A stretch of DNA of 64,000 nt from Novosphingobium profundi (GCF_018491765.1 NZ_JABWCU010000004.1:62001-126000), one strand, 5' to 3'. Positions 19,046 to 28,176 are shown, counted from the first letter of the stretch. Program-made: numbers and translations. Notes: generated by a model not told the origin, from the letters alone.

Positions 19046-20403
19046 GGCTTCGTCTCCGGCGTCACCGCGAAACAGGCCCCGCGGGGGGTGTCCACGAGCG
19101 TGATCTCGAGATGATGGCGCTGGGCGATGGCACGGCACAACGCGAGGCCCAGACCAGCTCCGCCACCATCTCCGTGCGGACTGTGCCCGGCCCGGGCGAA
19201 CTTCTCGAAAATATGCTCTCTCTGCCCCTTGGGCACGCCCGGCCCGTCGTCGCGGACGATCAGCCGGGGGCCCGGACTCAGGGCAAGCGTGATTGTACCT
19301 CCGGGCGGCACGAATTTGAAGGCATTGTCGAGCAGGTTCGTGACGAGCCGGGTCAGCGCCATCTCTTCGCCGTTGACGATGACCCTGGGCGCGATCTGGA
19401 CCACAAGGCGATGGCCGGTCTCCTCGGCGCTGTCAGCATAGAGTTCGCCGAGTCGGCAGACGAGGGCGGAGAGGTCGACCGGGGCGAGCCCGTGGCGATC
19501 GCCGCGTCGGGCCTCGCTGGCCGCGATGTCGAGCAGCGATTCGAGCATGCGGATGATCGCGCGGATCTCGTCGCGGGCGCTGGCGATGCCCCGGGCCATC
19601 TCGGGATCGGGCGAGGCCGCCAGCGTCTTCACCAGCCGGTTGTCGAGATGCATCAGCGGGGTGCGGATCTCGTGCGCGACGTGGTCGCTGGTCTCGCGGT
19701 GCGCGGCGGCGAGGCGGCGCAGGCGGGCGAGCGCGTTGGCCGAGTGGCGGGTCAGCTCGCCGATCTCGTCCTCGTGGCCGGATTGGCGGGTCAGCGCGTC
19801 GAGCGCGCGGTCGTCGGGATTGCGAAAGGCGATGTTGAGGCGCTCGATACGGGTCGCCAGCCGGCGCGCGGCGAGCCACCCGGCCAGCGCGACCGCGGCC
19901 ACCGCGAGAATGCCCCCGGCGAGGAACACCAGGCTGACCTGGCGGCGCAGCGCGTCGAGGGCGGGGGTCTCGTGCGCCACCAGCAGGCGCAGTTGCGGTC
20001 CGAGCTGGGTTGCCCGAGCAAAGGCGCTGTGGTGCGGCGCGATTTCGATGTCCCCGGCCTCGGAGAGCTCGGCGCGCAATCGGGGCCAGCGGGTGAGGTC
20101 TCCTGCCAGGTGGCGGCCTTGCCGCCCGGTCAGCAGGTAATGCGAGGACCCGCCGCTGCGCGGCTCGAGTGCGGCCCGGTCCTCGATGCGCTCGACCAGC
20201 TCGGGCAGCCCGTTGCTGGCGTAGATGTCGACGAGCCCGGCGAGGTCGACATCGACCGCGCGTTGTTGGGCGAGGCGGTTGGAGCGCGCGATCGTCGCGT
20301 CGGCGAGCACCCAGAGCGCGAAGGTGATGCTGGCCGCGCTCAGGATCGCCAGCAGGACGATGCGCGAGTAGATCGAATGGCGTAGGGGCGAGGTCTGCGT
20401 CAC
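19042..20403 (-). CDS. Two-component sensor histidine kinase
   Basis: A 453-aa membrane kinase. TM1 lies near residues 10-30 (IVLLAILSAASITFALWVL), then a periplasmic sensor of about 110 residues, TM2 (VSLVFLAGGILAVAAVALAG), a HAMP linker, the phospho-acceptor His in HVAHEIRTPL, and an ATPase domain with NLLDNAFKF, DDGPGVP and GGGAGLGLAL. The start is a GTG at 20401-20403 that overlaps the regulator stop (GTGA), and the stop overlaps the next ATG (ATGA), so all three genes are tightly coupled. The signal is unknown; the sensor is too divergent to name. Confidence 0.93.
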   Translation of the reverse strand: MTQTSPLRHSIYSRIVLLAILSAASITFALWVLADATIARSNRLAQQRAVDVDLAGLVDIYASNGLPELVERIEDRAALEPRSGGSSHYLLTGRQGRHLAGDLTRWPRLRAELSEAGDIEIAPHHSAFARATQLGPQLRLLVAHETPALDALRRQVSLVFLAGGILAVAAVALAGWLAARRLATRIERLNIAFRNPDDRALDALTRQSGHEDEIGELTRHSANALARLRRLAAAHRETSDHVAHEIRTPLMHLDNRLVKTLAASPDPEMARGIASARDEIRAIIRMLESLLDIAASEARRGDRHGLAPVDLSALVCRLGELYADSAEETGHRLVVQIAPRVIVNGEEMALTRLVTNLLDNAFKFVPPGGTITLALSPGPRLIVRDDGPGVPKGQREHIFEKFARAGHSPHGDGGGAGLGLALCRAIAQRHHLEITLVDTPRGACFAVTPETKP

Positions 20404-21086
20404 CGGCCCTCCAGCAGCCGGTAGCCCGAACCCCAGATCGTCTCGAGCGCGGGGCTGTCGAACCCTTCCTCGAGCTTGCGGCGCAGACGACCGATGTTGA
20501 CGTCGACGACGTTGGTCTGGGGGTCGAAGTTCATCTTCCACACATCGCGCAGCAGCATCTCGCGGGTGAGGATCTCGCCCGCGTTCTCCATGAAATAGCG
20601 GAACAGCTCGAATTCGCGGGGGCTTAGCGCGAGATGGCGGTTGGCGCGAAAGGCGGTGCGCGCCTTCACGTGGCATTCGAAGGCGCCGTAGAGGATCACC
20701 GCGCTATGGGTGCTGCCCGAGGCGCGGCGATGCAGCGCGCGCAGGCGGGCGAGCAGTTCCTCGGCCTCGAAGGGCTTGGCGAGGTAGTCGTCGGCGCCGC
20801 CGTCGAGGCCCTCGGCGCGATCGGTGGTGCGCCCGAGCGCGGACAGCATCAGCACCGGCGTGCCGATCCCGCTTTCGCGCAGGCGCGCAAGGATCGTCAA
20901 TCCGTCGAGATCGGGAAGCATGCGATCGAGGATGATGACGTCGAAGGGTTCCACTCCGGCGCGCTTGAGACCGTCGCTGCCGGTGGCGGCCCAGTGCACC
21001 GTGTCGCCGGTCTTCGCGGCGAGCTCGCAGACCTGCCGCGCCGCGCGGGCATCGTCTTCGACATAGAGGATGTTGAGCCCGGCCAT
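20400..21086 (-). CDS. Two-component response regulator, OmpR/PhoB type
   Basis: A 228-aa regulator with a receiver domain (acidic pocket EDD at 10-12, phospho-acceptor Asp54 in ILDRMLPDLDG, Lys in YLAKPF) and a winged-helix DNA-binding domain (LSPREFELFRYFMEN, then NVVDVNIGRLRRKL). The ATG at 21086 gives MAGLNILYVEDD, the usual receiver start. It is first in a three-gene operon with the kinase and a secreted protein. The target genes are not evident; autoregulation through the 200-base gap upstream is likely but not shown. Confidence 0.94.
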   Translation of the reverse strand: MAGLNILYVEDDARAARQVCELAAKTGDTVHWAATGSDGLKRAGVEPFDVIILDRMLPDLDGLTILARLRESGIGTPVLMLSALGRTTDRAEGLDGGADDYLAKPFEAEELLARLRALHRRASGSTHSAVILYGAFECHVKARTAFRANRHLALSPREFELFRYFMENAGEILTREMLLRDVWKMNFDPQTNVVDVNIGRLRRKLEEGFDSPALETIWGSGYRLLEGR

Positions 21087-21286
21087 CGCATTCCCCCGCA
21101 GCGGCCCGCTCGCGCCTGGCCGGGCCGAAGCATGTGCCCATGGCGGGGCGGCTTCAAGCCCGGACTGACCATCCGGCGATGGGCTCACGCTGTCCTGCCA
21201 GTTTAGACGGCGCGGGCGTGCAGGCAAATGACGATGGCTGTGAGATTTTCGCAGGTTTCGGGTGGCAGCGCCCCCGAACCTGGTGA

Positions 21287-22141
21287 TCAGCGGCCCACGG
21301 CCATGTTGTCGATGAGGCGGGTGGTGCCCAGCCGCGCTGCGACAAGCAGGCGCATCGCGCGATCGATCGGGGCGGCCAGCACGTCGAGACTCTCGGCATC
21401 GCAAAGCTGGGCATAGTCGATCGAGGCGAAGCCCGCCTGCATCAGCTCCTGAACGAGCGCGGCGAGCGTTTCGGCGAGCTTTTCGCCCGCCTCGATGCGC
21501 GCGATGGCCGTGCGCATGGCCTCGGGCAGCGCCACCGCGCGCGCGCGTTCGTCGGCGGTGAGGTAGGCGTTGCGCGAGGACATCGCGAGGCCGTCCTCCT
21601 CGCGCACGATCGGCACGCCGAAGATGCGCGCGACGTGGGGAGAGGTGAGGTCAAGATCACGCGCCATGCGGCGGATCACCGCGAGCTGTTGCCAGTCCTT
21701 CTCGCCGAACAAGGCCATGTCGGGGGCGACCTGGTTGAACAGTTTGCACACCACCGTCGCCACGCCGTCGAAGTGGCCGGGGCGGGCCGCACCGCACAGG
21801 CCTTCGCTGACGCCGCTCACGCGGATCGAGGTGGCGAAGCCCTCGGGGTACATCGCCGAGACGTGCGGGGCCCAGAGCACGTCGACGCCTTCGGCCGCGA
21901 GCAGCTCGCTGTCGCGCGCGAGCACGCGCGGATAGGCGTCGAGGTCCTCGTTCACCCCGAACTGGAGCGGGTTGACGAAGATCGAGACGACGACGGCGTC
22001 GGCGCGTGCACGCGCTTTGCGCACGAGCGTCAGATGGCCGTCATGAAGCGCGCCCATCGTGGGGACGAGGGCGATCGTGCCCTTCGCCCGCAAGGCACTG
22101 AGAGCACTGCGCAGTGGATCAAGGGCGTTGACGGTTTGCAT
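21287..22141 (-). CDS. panC: Pantothenate synthetase
   Basis: Joins pantoate and beta-alanine using ATP, the last step of vitamin B5 synthesis. The protein is 284 aa. Nucleotidyl-transferase motifs are clear: PTMGALHDGH (the HIGH-like site) and the KMSKS-like MSSRN near residue 185, with FGEKDWQQL and FVNPLQFG also conserved. It is divergent from mipZ with 162 bases between starts. No panB or panD is in the window. Confidence 0.97.
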   Translation of the reverse strand: MQTVNALDPLRSALSALRAKGTIALVPTMGALHDGHLTLVRKARARADAVVVSIFVNPLQFGVNEDLDAYPRVLARDSELLAAEGVDVLWAPHVSAMYPEGFATSIRVSGVSEGLCGAARPGHFDGVATVVCKLFNQVAPDMALFGEKDWQQLAVIRRMARDLDLTSPHVARIFGVPIVREEDGLAMSSRNAYLTADERARAVALPEAMRTAIARIEAGEKLAETLAALVQELMQAGFASIDYAQLCDAESLDVLAAPIDRAMRLLVAARLGTTRLIDNMAVGR

Positions 22142-22303
22142 TGGCAGGGGCTGCTCCGGTAAGATGGGCCATTCGATGTCGGCCCTTCGCTCGGCGCCTC
22201 ATAGCGGCGCTAAGGGGCGGGCGGCAACGGATTTGAGTGCAGGGGACGGGTGTGCGGGGGCCGAGGCCGCCGTGCACTCCTAGAAGAAGCGAAATCAGCA
22301 TCC

Positions 22304-23116
22304 GTGACAGCGCATCGTATCGTCTTTGCAAACGAAAAGGGTGGAACGGGCAAGTCCACCACCGCCGTTCATGTCGCCATCGCCCTGGCCTACCAGGGTG
22401 CCCGCGTCGCCGCGATCGACCTCGATCCGCGCCAACGTACGCTTTACCGCTACCTGGAGAACCGGGTGGAGACCGAGCAGAAGCGCGGCATCGCGCTGCC
22501 CGGCGCGCGCTTCGCGGTCTATGACGGGGACGATTTCCACGAGCTCGACGAGCTCGCTGAGCAGATCGCGGACGGCTACGATTTCCTGATCTTCGACACC
22601 CCCGGGCGCGACGATGCCTTCGCGCGTCACGTTGCCTCGACGGCCGACACGCTGGTGACCCCGCTCAACGACAGCTTCATCGACTTCGACCTCATCGGCC
22701 AGGTCGAGACCGATACCTTCAAGGTCAAGAAGCTCTCGTTCTATGCCGAGGTGATCTGGGAAGCGCGCAAGAAGCGCGGGATCAAGTCGATCGAGCAAGG
22801 TGCGCGCGAGCTTGACTGGGTTGTCGTGCGCAACCGCATGCAGCACGTCGAGGCGCGCAACATGCGCCGCATGGACGGAGCGTTGCAGGAGCTTTCGCGC
22901 CGCGTGGGCTTTCGCATCTCGGGTGGCCTGTCCGAGCGCGTGATCTTCCGCGAGCTGTTCCCCTCGGGACTGACCCTGCTCGACAAGGGGCACCTGGGTG
23001 AGCTGGGCACCAGCCACCTGGTCGCGCGCCAGGAACTGCGTGGCCTGGTCAAGGGTCTCAACCTGCCGCGCCCGCAACGCCGCGAGGAGGGGCTGGCGCT
23101 CGCCGCGGGCCAATGA
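22304..23116 (+). CDS. mipZ: Division-site positioning ATPase MipZ
   Basis: ParA/MinD-type ATPase that in Caulobacter binds ParB near the origins and inhibits FtsZ, so the ring forms at midcell. The protein is 270 aa. The deviant Walker A motif KGGTGKST is at residues 12-19 with the signature Lys12. The stretches IDLDPRQRTLYRYLENR, TPLNDSFIDFDLIG and ERVIFRELFPSGLTLLD closely follow Caulobacter MipZ, which sets it apart from ParA and MinD. The start is the GTG at 22304; the upstream ATG at 22250 would add an unlike 18-residue tail. The stop overlaps the next gene's ATG as ATGA. Confidence 0.93.
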   Translation: MTAHRIVFANEKGGTGKSTTAVHVAIALAYQGARVAAIDLDPRQRTLYRYLENRVETEQKRGIALPGARFAVYDGDDFHELDELAEQIADGYDFLIFDTPGRDDAFARHVASTADTLVTPLNDSFIDFDLIGQVETDTFKVKKLSFYAEVIWEARKKRGIKSIEQGARELDWVVVRNRMQHVEARNMRRMDGALQELSRRVGFRISGGLSERVIFRELFPSGLTLLDKGHLGELGTSHLVARQELRGLVKGLNLPRPQRREEGLALAAGQ

Positions 23117-23433
23117 AACTGCTCTGGATCCTGGTGCTGGCGGCGATCGCCTGGCGCATGGGCTTCGGGCGTTGGCCCTGGCAGTCACTGGGGCTCAGCT
23201 CATGGCCCGACAAGCCGTCCGCCAAGCCGTCCGCGCGTCGTTCTTTCGCCGAGATCGAGGCACTTGCCCTGCTCGGCCTCGAGGCCGGGGCCGGGCGCAA
23301 GGAAATCCTCGAGGCCCATAAGCGGCACCTGGCCAGCGTGCACCCCGACCGGGGCGGTTCGAGCGAACAGGTCCACGCCGCCAACGCCGCGCGCGATACC
23401 TTGCTGGGGGCGCTCGCAGACCGGGGCGCCTGA
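23113..23433 (+). CDS. Membrane-anchored J-domain protein
   Basis: A 106-aa protein with one N-terminal membrane helix (LLWILVLAAIAWRMGF) and a C-terminal J domain with HPD at residues 77-79 (ASVHPDRGGSSEQV). The size and order recall the mitochondrial TIM14/Pam18 type. J domains stimulate the ATPase of Hsp70 (DnaK), so this would recruit DnaK to the membrane. Its ATG overlaps the mipZ stop, and the hexomutase gene begins 2 bases after its stop. The partner process is unknown; a role linked to division is only suggested by the coupling. Confidence 0.88.
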   Translation: MKLLWILVLAAIAWRMGFGRWPWQSLGLSSWPDKPSAKPSARRSFAEIEALALLGLEAGAGRKEILEAHKRHLASVHPDRGGSSEQVHAANAARDTLLGALADRGA

Positions 23434-23435
23434 CG

Positions 23436-25028
23436 ATGACCGCGGCGCCGCCGACCGATGTGACCGCGCGGCCGGCGCGCCATCGCTTCCATTCATCGCT
23501 TTTGCGCGAATACGATGCGCGCGGGATCTACGGGGCGACGCTTGACGAGAGCGATGCCTATGCTCTTGGCCGTTGCTTCGCGACCGTGGTGCTACGTCGC
23601 TTTACGCATGCTTCCATGGCCGGGACCTTGCCTTCCGACGTTTCGGCCTCTGAAATATCGACGACCGCAGTTCCAACGTCCGAAGGTGCATCCAGTCAAG
23701 TCGCGCCCGCCGATGGACCGGCACGCCGTGCTCCGCGCGTGGTCGTCGGCCGCGACGGTCGGCTCAGTTCGCCTGCGCTCGAGCAGGCGCTGGTCGAAGG
23801 GCTTGCCGAGGGCGGAGTGGACGTGGTCCGGATCGGGCTGGGGCCAAGTCCGATGCTCTACTTCGCCGAACGGTCACTCGAACAGGTGGAAGGCGGCATT
23901 CAGGTAACTGGCAGCCACAATCCCGCCGATCACAACGGCTTCAAGATGGTACTTGGCGGAAACCCGTTTTTCGGCCGGGAGCTGGCGGCGCTCGGGGAAT
24001 TGGCGGGAGCGGGTGACTGGTCGCACGGTACGGGACGGATCGAGATCCACGACGTTTCCGGCGCCTACCTCGCAGCGCTGCTCGGCGCGCTCGACGCAGG
24101 CGGGCGGATCGATCAGCCGGATGCGGATGCGTTCGCGCGCCTGCGGGTCGGTTGGGATGCGGGCAATGGTGCCACCGGCCCCCTCGTCGAGAGGCTCGTC
24201 GCGGCACTTCCTGGCTTCCACCATACGCTGTTCTCCCAGGTCGACGGACGGTTTCCCAACCACCATCCCGATCCCACCCTCCCGGAAAACCTGGCAGACT
24301 TGCGTGCGCTCGTCGCCGCGAAGAGCCTCGATTTCGGAGTCGCTTTCGATGGGGACGGCGATCGGATCGGTGTTGTCGATGCGCATGGCACGATCGTCTG
24401 GGGGGATCGCCTGCTGGCGCTCTTCGCGCGCGAGATTCTCGAGCATGCCCCCACCGCACCCGGCGCGGCCCCGGCTGTCGTGGGCGATGTGAAGATGGCG
24501 CAGGGGACTTTCGACGCGATTGCCGAGGCGGGCGGCACCGCGGTGATGGCCCCGAGCGGCCACTCGCATATCAAGTCGAAAATGAAGGAAATCGGCGCGC
24601 TCCTGGGCGGGGAGATGAGCGGGCACCTGTTCTTCGCCGACCGCTACTACGGCTTTGATGACGGACTCTACGCGGCGCTGCGGTTGATGGCGCTGGTGGC
24701 CGGGGACGGTCAGGCGCTGGTGCGGCTGACGGCGCAATGGCCCGAGACCTTCGCTACGCCCGAATTGCGCTTTGCCGTGCCCGCCGATCGCCGCCTTGCC
24801 GCGGTGGCGGAAGTGACCGGGCGGCTGCGCGCGCGGGGGGCCGATCTGGTGGCGATCGACGGTGTGCGCGTGCGCGAGACGGACGGCTGGTGGCTGCTGC
24901 GCGCCTCGAACACGCAGGACATGCTCACCGCCCGCGCCGAGAGCCCGACGCGCGAGGGACTGGCGCGGCTGGTCGCCGAAATCGATGCGCAGCTCGCCGC
25001 CTCGGGCCTGACGCGAGGGGAGGGCTGA
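23436..25028 (+). CDS. Phosphomannomutase/phosphoglucomutase
   Basis: Alpha-D-phosphohexomutase that interconverts hexose 1- and 6-phosphates for surface polysaccharide precursors. The active-site phosphoserine is Ser160 (TGSHNP), the metal loop DGDGDR begins at Asp305, the sugar loop is GEMSGH and the phosphate loop RASNTQ. At 530 aa it is longer than the usual 450-465; the excess is a Ser/Thr/Ala-rich insert at about residues 57-98 (23604-23729) between the first strand region and VVVGRDGRL, with less biased codon use than the rest. The mutase body around it is intact, so it should be active. It starts 2 bases after the J-domain stop. Confidence 0.92.
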   Translation: MTAAPPTDVTARPARHRFHSSLLREYDARGIYGATLDESDAYALGRCFATVVLRRFTHASMAGTLPSDVSASEISTTAVPTSEGASSQVAPADGPARRAPRVVVGRDGRLSSPALEQALVEGLAEGGVDVVRIGLGPSPMLYFAERSLEQVEGGIQVTGSHNPADHNGFKMVLGGNPFFGRELAALGELAGAGDWSHGTGRIEIHDVSGAYLAALLGALDAGGRIDQPDADAFARLRVGWDAGNGATGPLVERLVAALPGFHHTLFSQVDGRFPNHHPDPTLPENLADLRALVAAKSLDFGVAFDGDGDRIGVVDAHGTIVWGDRLLALFAREILEHAPTAPGAAPAVVGDVKMAQGTFDAIAEAGGTAVMAPSGHSHIKSKMKEIGALLGGEMSGHLFFADRYYGFDDGLYAALRLMALVAGDGQALVRLTAQWPETFATPELRFAVPADRRLAAVAEVTGRLRARGADLVAIDGVRVRETDGWWLLRASNTQDMLTARAESPTREGLARLVAEIDAQLAASGLTRGEG

Positions 25029-25143
25029 TCGCGCACGCGGATCGCGCCGGGGCCCGAAGGCGGGAACCGGGCGGGACGGCCGTGTATTGCCCTTGTGCCC
25101 GGAGCGGCCTCGCCCGCTCCGGGCACCATGGAGTGTCGCAACG

Positions 25144-27603
25144 ATGAAGCCTGGCCTGCCACCCGAGATCGCCGCCTGGTTCGCCGCGCGCGGCTGGCGC
25201 GTGCGGCGCCACCAGGAGGCGATGCTCGACGCGAGCGACGCGGGCGCGCATGCGCTGCTTGTCGCCGATACGGGCGCGGGCAAGACGCTGGCCGGCTTCC
25301 TGCCCACGCTCGCCGATTTCACGCCCTCGCGGCTCGCCGGAAGCGAAGCGCCCGAGGGCCTGCACACGCTCTACATCTCGCCGCTGAAGGCGCTCGCGCA
25401 CGACGTGCAGCGCAACCTCGTCGCGCCGATCGAGGAGATGGGCCTGCCGATCCGGGTCGAGACGCGCAGCGGCGATACGCCGTCCGACCGCAAGGCGCGC
25501 CAGCGCGCGCGGCCACCGCATGTGCTGCTGACGACCCCCGAATCGCTTTCGCTCCTGCTGACCTATCCCGAATCGGTGGGCCTCTTCGCCACGCTGCGGC
25601 GCGTGGTGATCGACGAGGTCCACGCCTTCGCGGCGGGCAAGCGCGGCGACCTGCTGGCGCTCTCGCTTGCCCGGTTGCAGGCGCTGGCGCCGCAGATGAA
25701 GCGCGCGGCGCTTTCGGCGACGCTGGCCGATCCGGACGGCTATCGCGGCTGGCTGGCGCCCTGGGGGGATATTGACTCGGTCGCGCTGGTGGAGGGCGAG
25801 AAAGGCGCCGCGCCGCACGTCGACATCCTGTTGCCGCGCGAGGAGCGCATCCCCTGGAGCGGCCATGCGGCGACCTGGGCAATACCCCAGCTGATCGAGA
25901 AGATCGCCGCGCACCGCACCACGCTCGTCTTCACCAACACGCGTTTTCTCGCCGAATACATCTTTCAGGAGCTGTGGAACGCGAACGAGGACACGCTGCC
26001 CATCGGCATTCACCACGGCTCGCTCTCGAAGGAGGCGCGGCGCAAGGTGGAAGGGGCGATGGCGCGCGGCGAGTTGCGCGCGCTGGTGTGCACCGCCAGC
26101 CTCGATCTCGGCATCGACTGGGGGGACATCGATCTCGTCGTGCAGATGGGGGCGCCCAAGGGCTCCTCGCGATTGCTCCAGCGGATCGGGCGGGCCAACC
26201 ATCGCCTCGACTGCCCGAGCGAGGCCTTGCTGGTGCCGGGCAACCGCTTCGAGTTCCTGGAGGCCTTCGCGGCGCAGGAGGCGGTCGATGCCGGGCAGCG
26301 CGACGGCGAGGGCTTTCGACCCGGCGGGCTCGACGTGCTTGCCCAGCACGTCATGGGTCTGGCTTGCGCGGGGCCCTTCCTGGAAGGCGACATCCTGGCT
26401 GAAGTGCGCTCCTGTTCGGCCTATGCCTGGGTCGATGCTACGGTGCTTGGGCGGGTGCTCGAATTCGTGGCGACGGGGGGCTATGCGCTGCGTTCCTACG
26501 ACCGGTTCCGACGCATCGTGCGCGAGCGTGACGGCCACTGGCGCCTGACGCATCCCGAACATGCCGCGCGCCACCGCCTCAACGCGGGGATCATCGTCGA
26601 TTCTGAGATGCTCGAAGTGCGCTTTCGCAACGGGCGTTCGCTGGGCAAGGTCGAGGAAGGTTTCGGGGCGAGCCTCGAGCCGGGCGATACCTTCCGCTTC
26701 GCCGGGCTCGACCTCGAGGTCGAATCGCTCAAGGACCTCGACCTCGTGGTCCGCGCGGCGAAACGTTCGGCGACGATCCCCAGCTACATGGGCCAGCGCA
26801 TGCCGATCTCGACCCATCTCGCGGGGCGGGTGCGCGCGATGCTGGCTGACCGGGCAGGCTGGGCACGCTTTCCCGACGACGTGCGCGAGTGGCTCGAAGT
26901 GCAGGACTGGCGCTCGCACCTGCCCGGTCCGGGACGGCTGCTGGTCGAGAGCTTCCCGCACCGCGACCTGGAGTACGCAGCCTTCTACACCTTCGAGGGC
27001 TGGAACGCGAACCAGTCGCTGGGCATGTTGATCACGCGGCGCATGGAGGACCGCGGGCTTTCGCCGCTGGGCTTCGTTGCCACCGACTACACGCTGATCG
27101 TGTGGAGCCTGAAGCCGGTGGAGGAACCGGCGGGACTGCTCTCGCCCGACATCCTCACCCACGAATTCGTCGAATGGGTCGAGCAAAGCTACCTGCTCCG
27201 CCGCGCGTTTCGCGAGGTCGCGGTGATTTCGGGACTGGTCGAGCGCCAGCAGCCCGGCAAGCGCAAGTCGGGGCGGCAGGTCACCTTCTCGACCGATCTC
27301 ATCTACGACGTCTTGTGCAAGTACGAGCCCGATCACCTGCTGATCGAGGCAGCTTGGGCCGATGCCCGCGCGCGCATGACCGACGTCGCCCGCGTGGCGG
27401 ATGTGCTCGAGCGCGCCGCGCGCGAGATCGACCATGTCCGGCTCGAACGGATCAGCCCGCTGGCGGTGCCCGCACTCTCGATGATCGGGCGCGAGAGCTT
27501 GCCGAGCGGGGCGGCGGACGAGGACCTCCTGCACGAGGCGGAGAGCCTGGCGGCGATGGCGATGCGGGTGGACCCGCAGGAGGAGGCGGCCGAGGGCGAC
27601 TGA
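25144..27603 (+). CDS. Lhr-like DEAD/DEXH-box helicase (ligase-associated type)
   Basis: An 819-aa superfamily 2 helicase of the Lhr-core group. Walker A ADTGAGKT is at residues 41-48, followed by the DEVH box (VVIDEVHAF), SAT (LSATLAD), and motif VI QRIGRANHR. After the two RecA domains comes the winged-helix and Lhr-specific C-terminal half. Members of this group are commonly encoded beside an ATP-dependent DNA ligase, an MBL-fold exonuclease and a phosphoesterase and are tied to DNA repair; none of these partners is adjacent here. The ATG at 25144 starts MKPGLPPEI; the 115-base gap after the hexomutase gene has no terminator that I can see. Confidence 0.88.
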   Translation: MKPGLPPEIAAWFAARGWRVRRHQEAMLDASDAGAHALLVADTGAGKTLAGFLPTLADFTPSRLAGSEAPEGLHTLYISPLKALAHDVQRNLVAPIEEMGLPIRVETRSGDTPSDRKARQRARPPHVLLTTPESLSLLLTYPESVGLFATLRRVVIDEVHAFAAGKRGDLLALSLARLQALAPQMKRAALSATLADPDGYRGWLAPWGDIDSVALVEGEKGAAPHVDILLPREERIPWSGHAATWAIPQLIEKIAAHRTTLVFTNTRFLAEYIFQELWNANEDTLPIGIHHGSLSKEARRKVEGAMARGELRALVCTASLDLGIDWGDIDLVVQMGAPKGSSRLLQRIGRANHRLDCPSEALLVPGNRFEFLEAFAAQEAVDAGQRDGEGFRPGGLDVLAQHVMGLACAGPFLEGDILAEVRSCSAYAWVDATVLGRVLEFVATGGYALRSYDRFRRIVRERDGHWRLTHPEHAARHRLNAGIIVDSEMLEVRFRNGRSLGKVEEGFGASLEPGDTFRFAGLDLEVESLKDLDLVVRAAKRSATIPSYMGQRMPISTHLAGRVRAMLADRAGWARFPDDVREWLEVQDWRSHLPGPGRLLVESFPHRDLEYAAFYTFEGWNANQSLGMLITRRMEDRGLSPLGFVATDYTLIVWSLKPVEEPAGLLSPDILTHEFVEWVEQSYLLRRAFREVAVISGLVERQQPGKRKSGRQVTFSTDLIYDVLCKYEPDHLLIEAAWADARARMTDVARVADVLERAAREIDHVRLERISPLAVPALSMIGRESLPSGAADEDLLHEAESLAAMAMRVDPQEEAAEGD

Positions 27604-27644
27604 ACCACCGCCCCAAGGCGTGCTCGGGAATGCCGGAGGGCACG

Positions 27645-27670
27645 AAAAAAGGGGCGGATCGCTCCGCCCC
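27645..27670 (-). terminator. Terminator of the tonB-exbBDD operon
   Basis: GGGGCGGA and TCCGCCCC form an 8-bp stem with loop TCGC; read on the minus strand it is followed by six T. It lies 42 bases after the last exbD stop and also separates the helicase gene coming from the other side. Confidence 0.85.
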
Positions 27671-27711
27671 TTCGTCCGTCTTCCCGAAGGAAACCGTGTG
27701 TCGGTTTCGGC

Positions 27712-28146
27712 TTACTTGCCGAATTCGGCGAACTGCTCGTTGCCGACGAAGCCGAACTTCGAGACGTTCGACGCCTTGATGATCTGCAGGACCTGGGCCG
27801 AGAGCTCGTAGCTGGCGCTCGGCTCGGGCTGGTACTGCAGTTCTGGCTCGACCTTGTACTGCAGCGACTGCTGCAGGAGGTTCATGAGGCCCGGGCCGTC
27901 CACGATCGTGCCGTTCCACAGAATCTTGTCATCTGCGGTGAGCACGACCTTGTTCTTGATCGGATCGACCGGCGGGGGCGTGTTCGTCGGAGGCGACGCC
28001 ACCGGGAGGTCGATGTTGATCGCGTGGGTAGCAACCGGGATGGACATGATGAACATGATGAGGAGGCAGAGCATGACGTCGATCAACGGCGTCGTGTTCA
28101 TCTCCATCATCGGCGAGCCATCTTCCTTGCCGCCTGACATTGCCAT
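27712..28146 (-). CDS. exbD: ExbD/TolR-family biopolymer transport protein (second copy)
   Basis: A 144-aa inner-membrane protein with a short cytoplasmic start, one membrane helix carrying the conserved Asp (NTTPLIDVMLCLLIMFIM) and a periplasmic domain. ExbD works with ExbB to harvest the proton gradient for TonB. It is the last gene of the operon, 30 bases after the first exbD. It differs from the first copy in the periplasmic part, so the two may form a heteromer or serve different TonB tasks; this is inference. Confidence 0.93.
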   Translation of the reverse strand: MAMSGGKEDGSPMMEMNTTPLIDVMLCLLIMFIMSIPVATHAINIDLPVASPPTNTPPPVDPIKNKVVLTADDKILWNGTIVDGPGLMNLLQQSLQYKVEPELQYQPEPSASYELSAQVLQIIKASNVSKFGFVGNEQFAEFGK

Positions 28147-28176
28147 GAGGTGTTTCTCCTGTTCCTGCCGAGGGGC

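Noticed and set aside
24925..27534. Open frame of 869 codons on the minus strand, opposite the Lhr-like helicase
   Set aside because: It mirrors a clearly coding helicase gene; the translation is Arg/His/Glu-rich with no family motif. This is a by-product of GC-rich codon use. The same holds for long opposite frames at 10083-13235, 14655-16277, 2242-4458 and 45233-47428.
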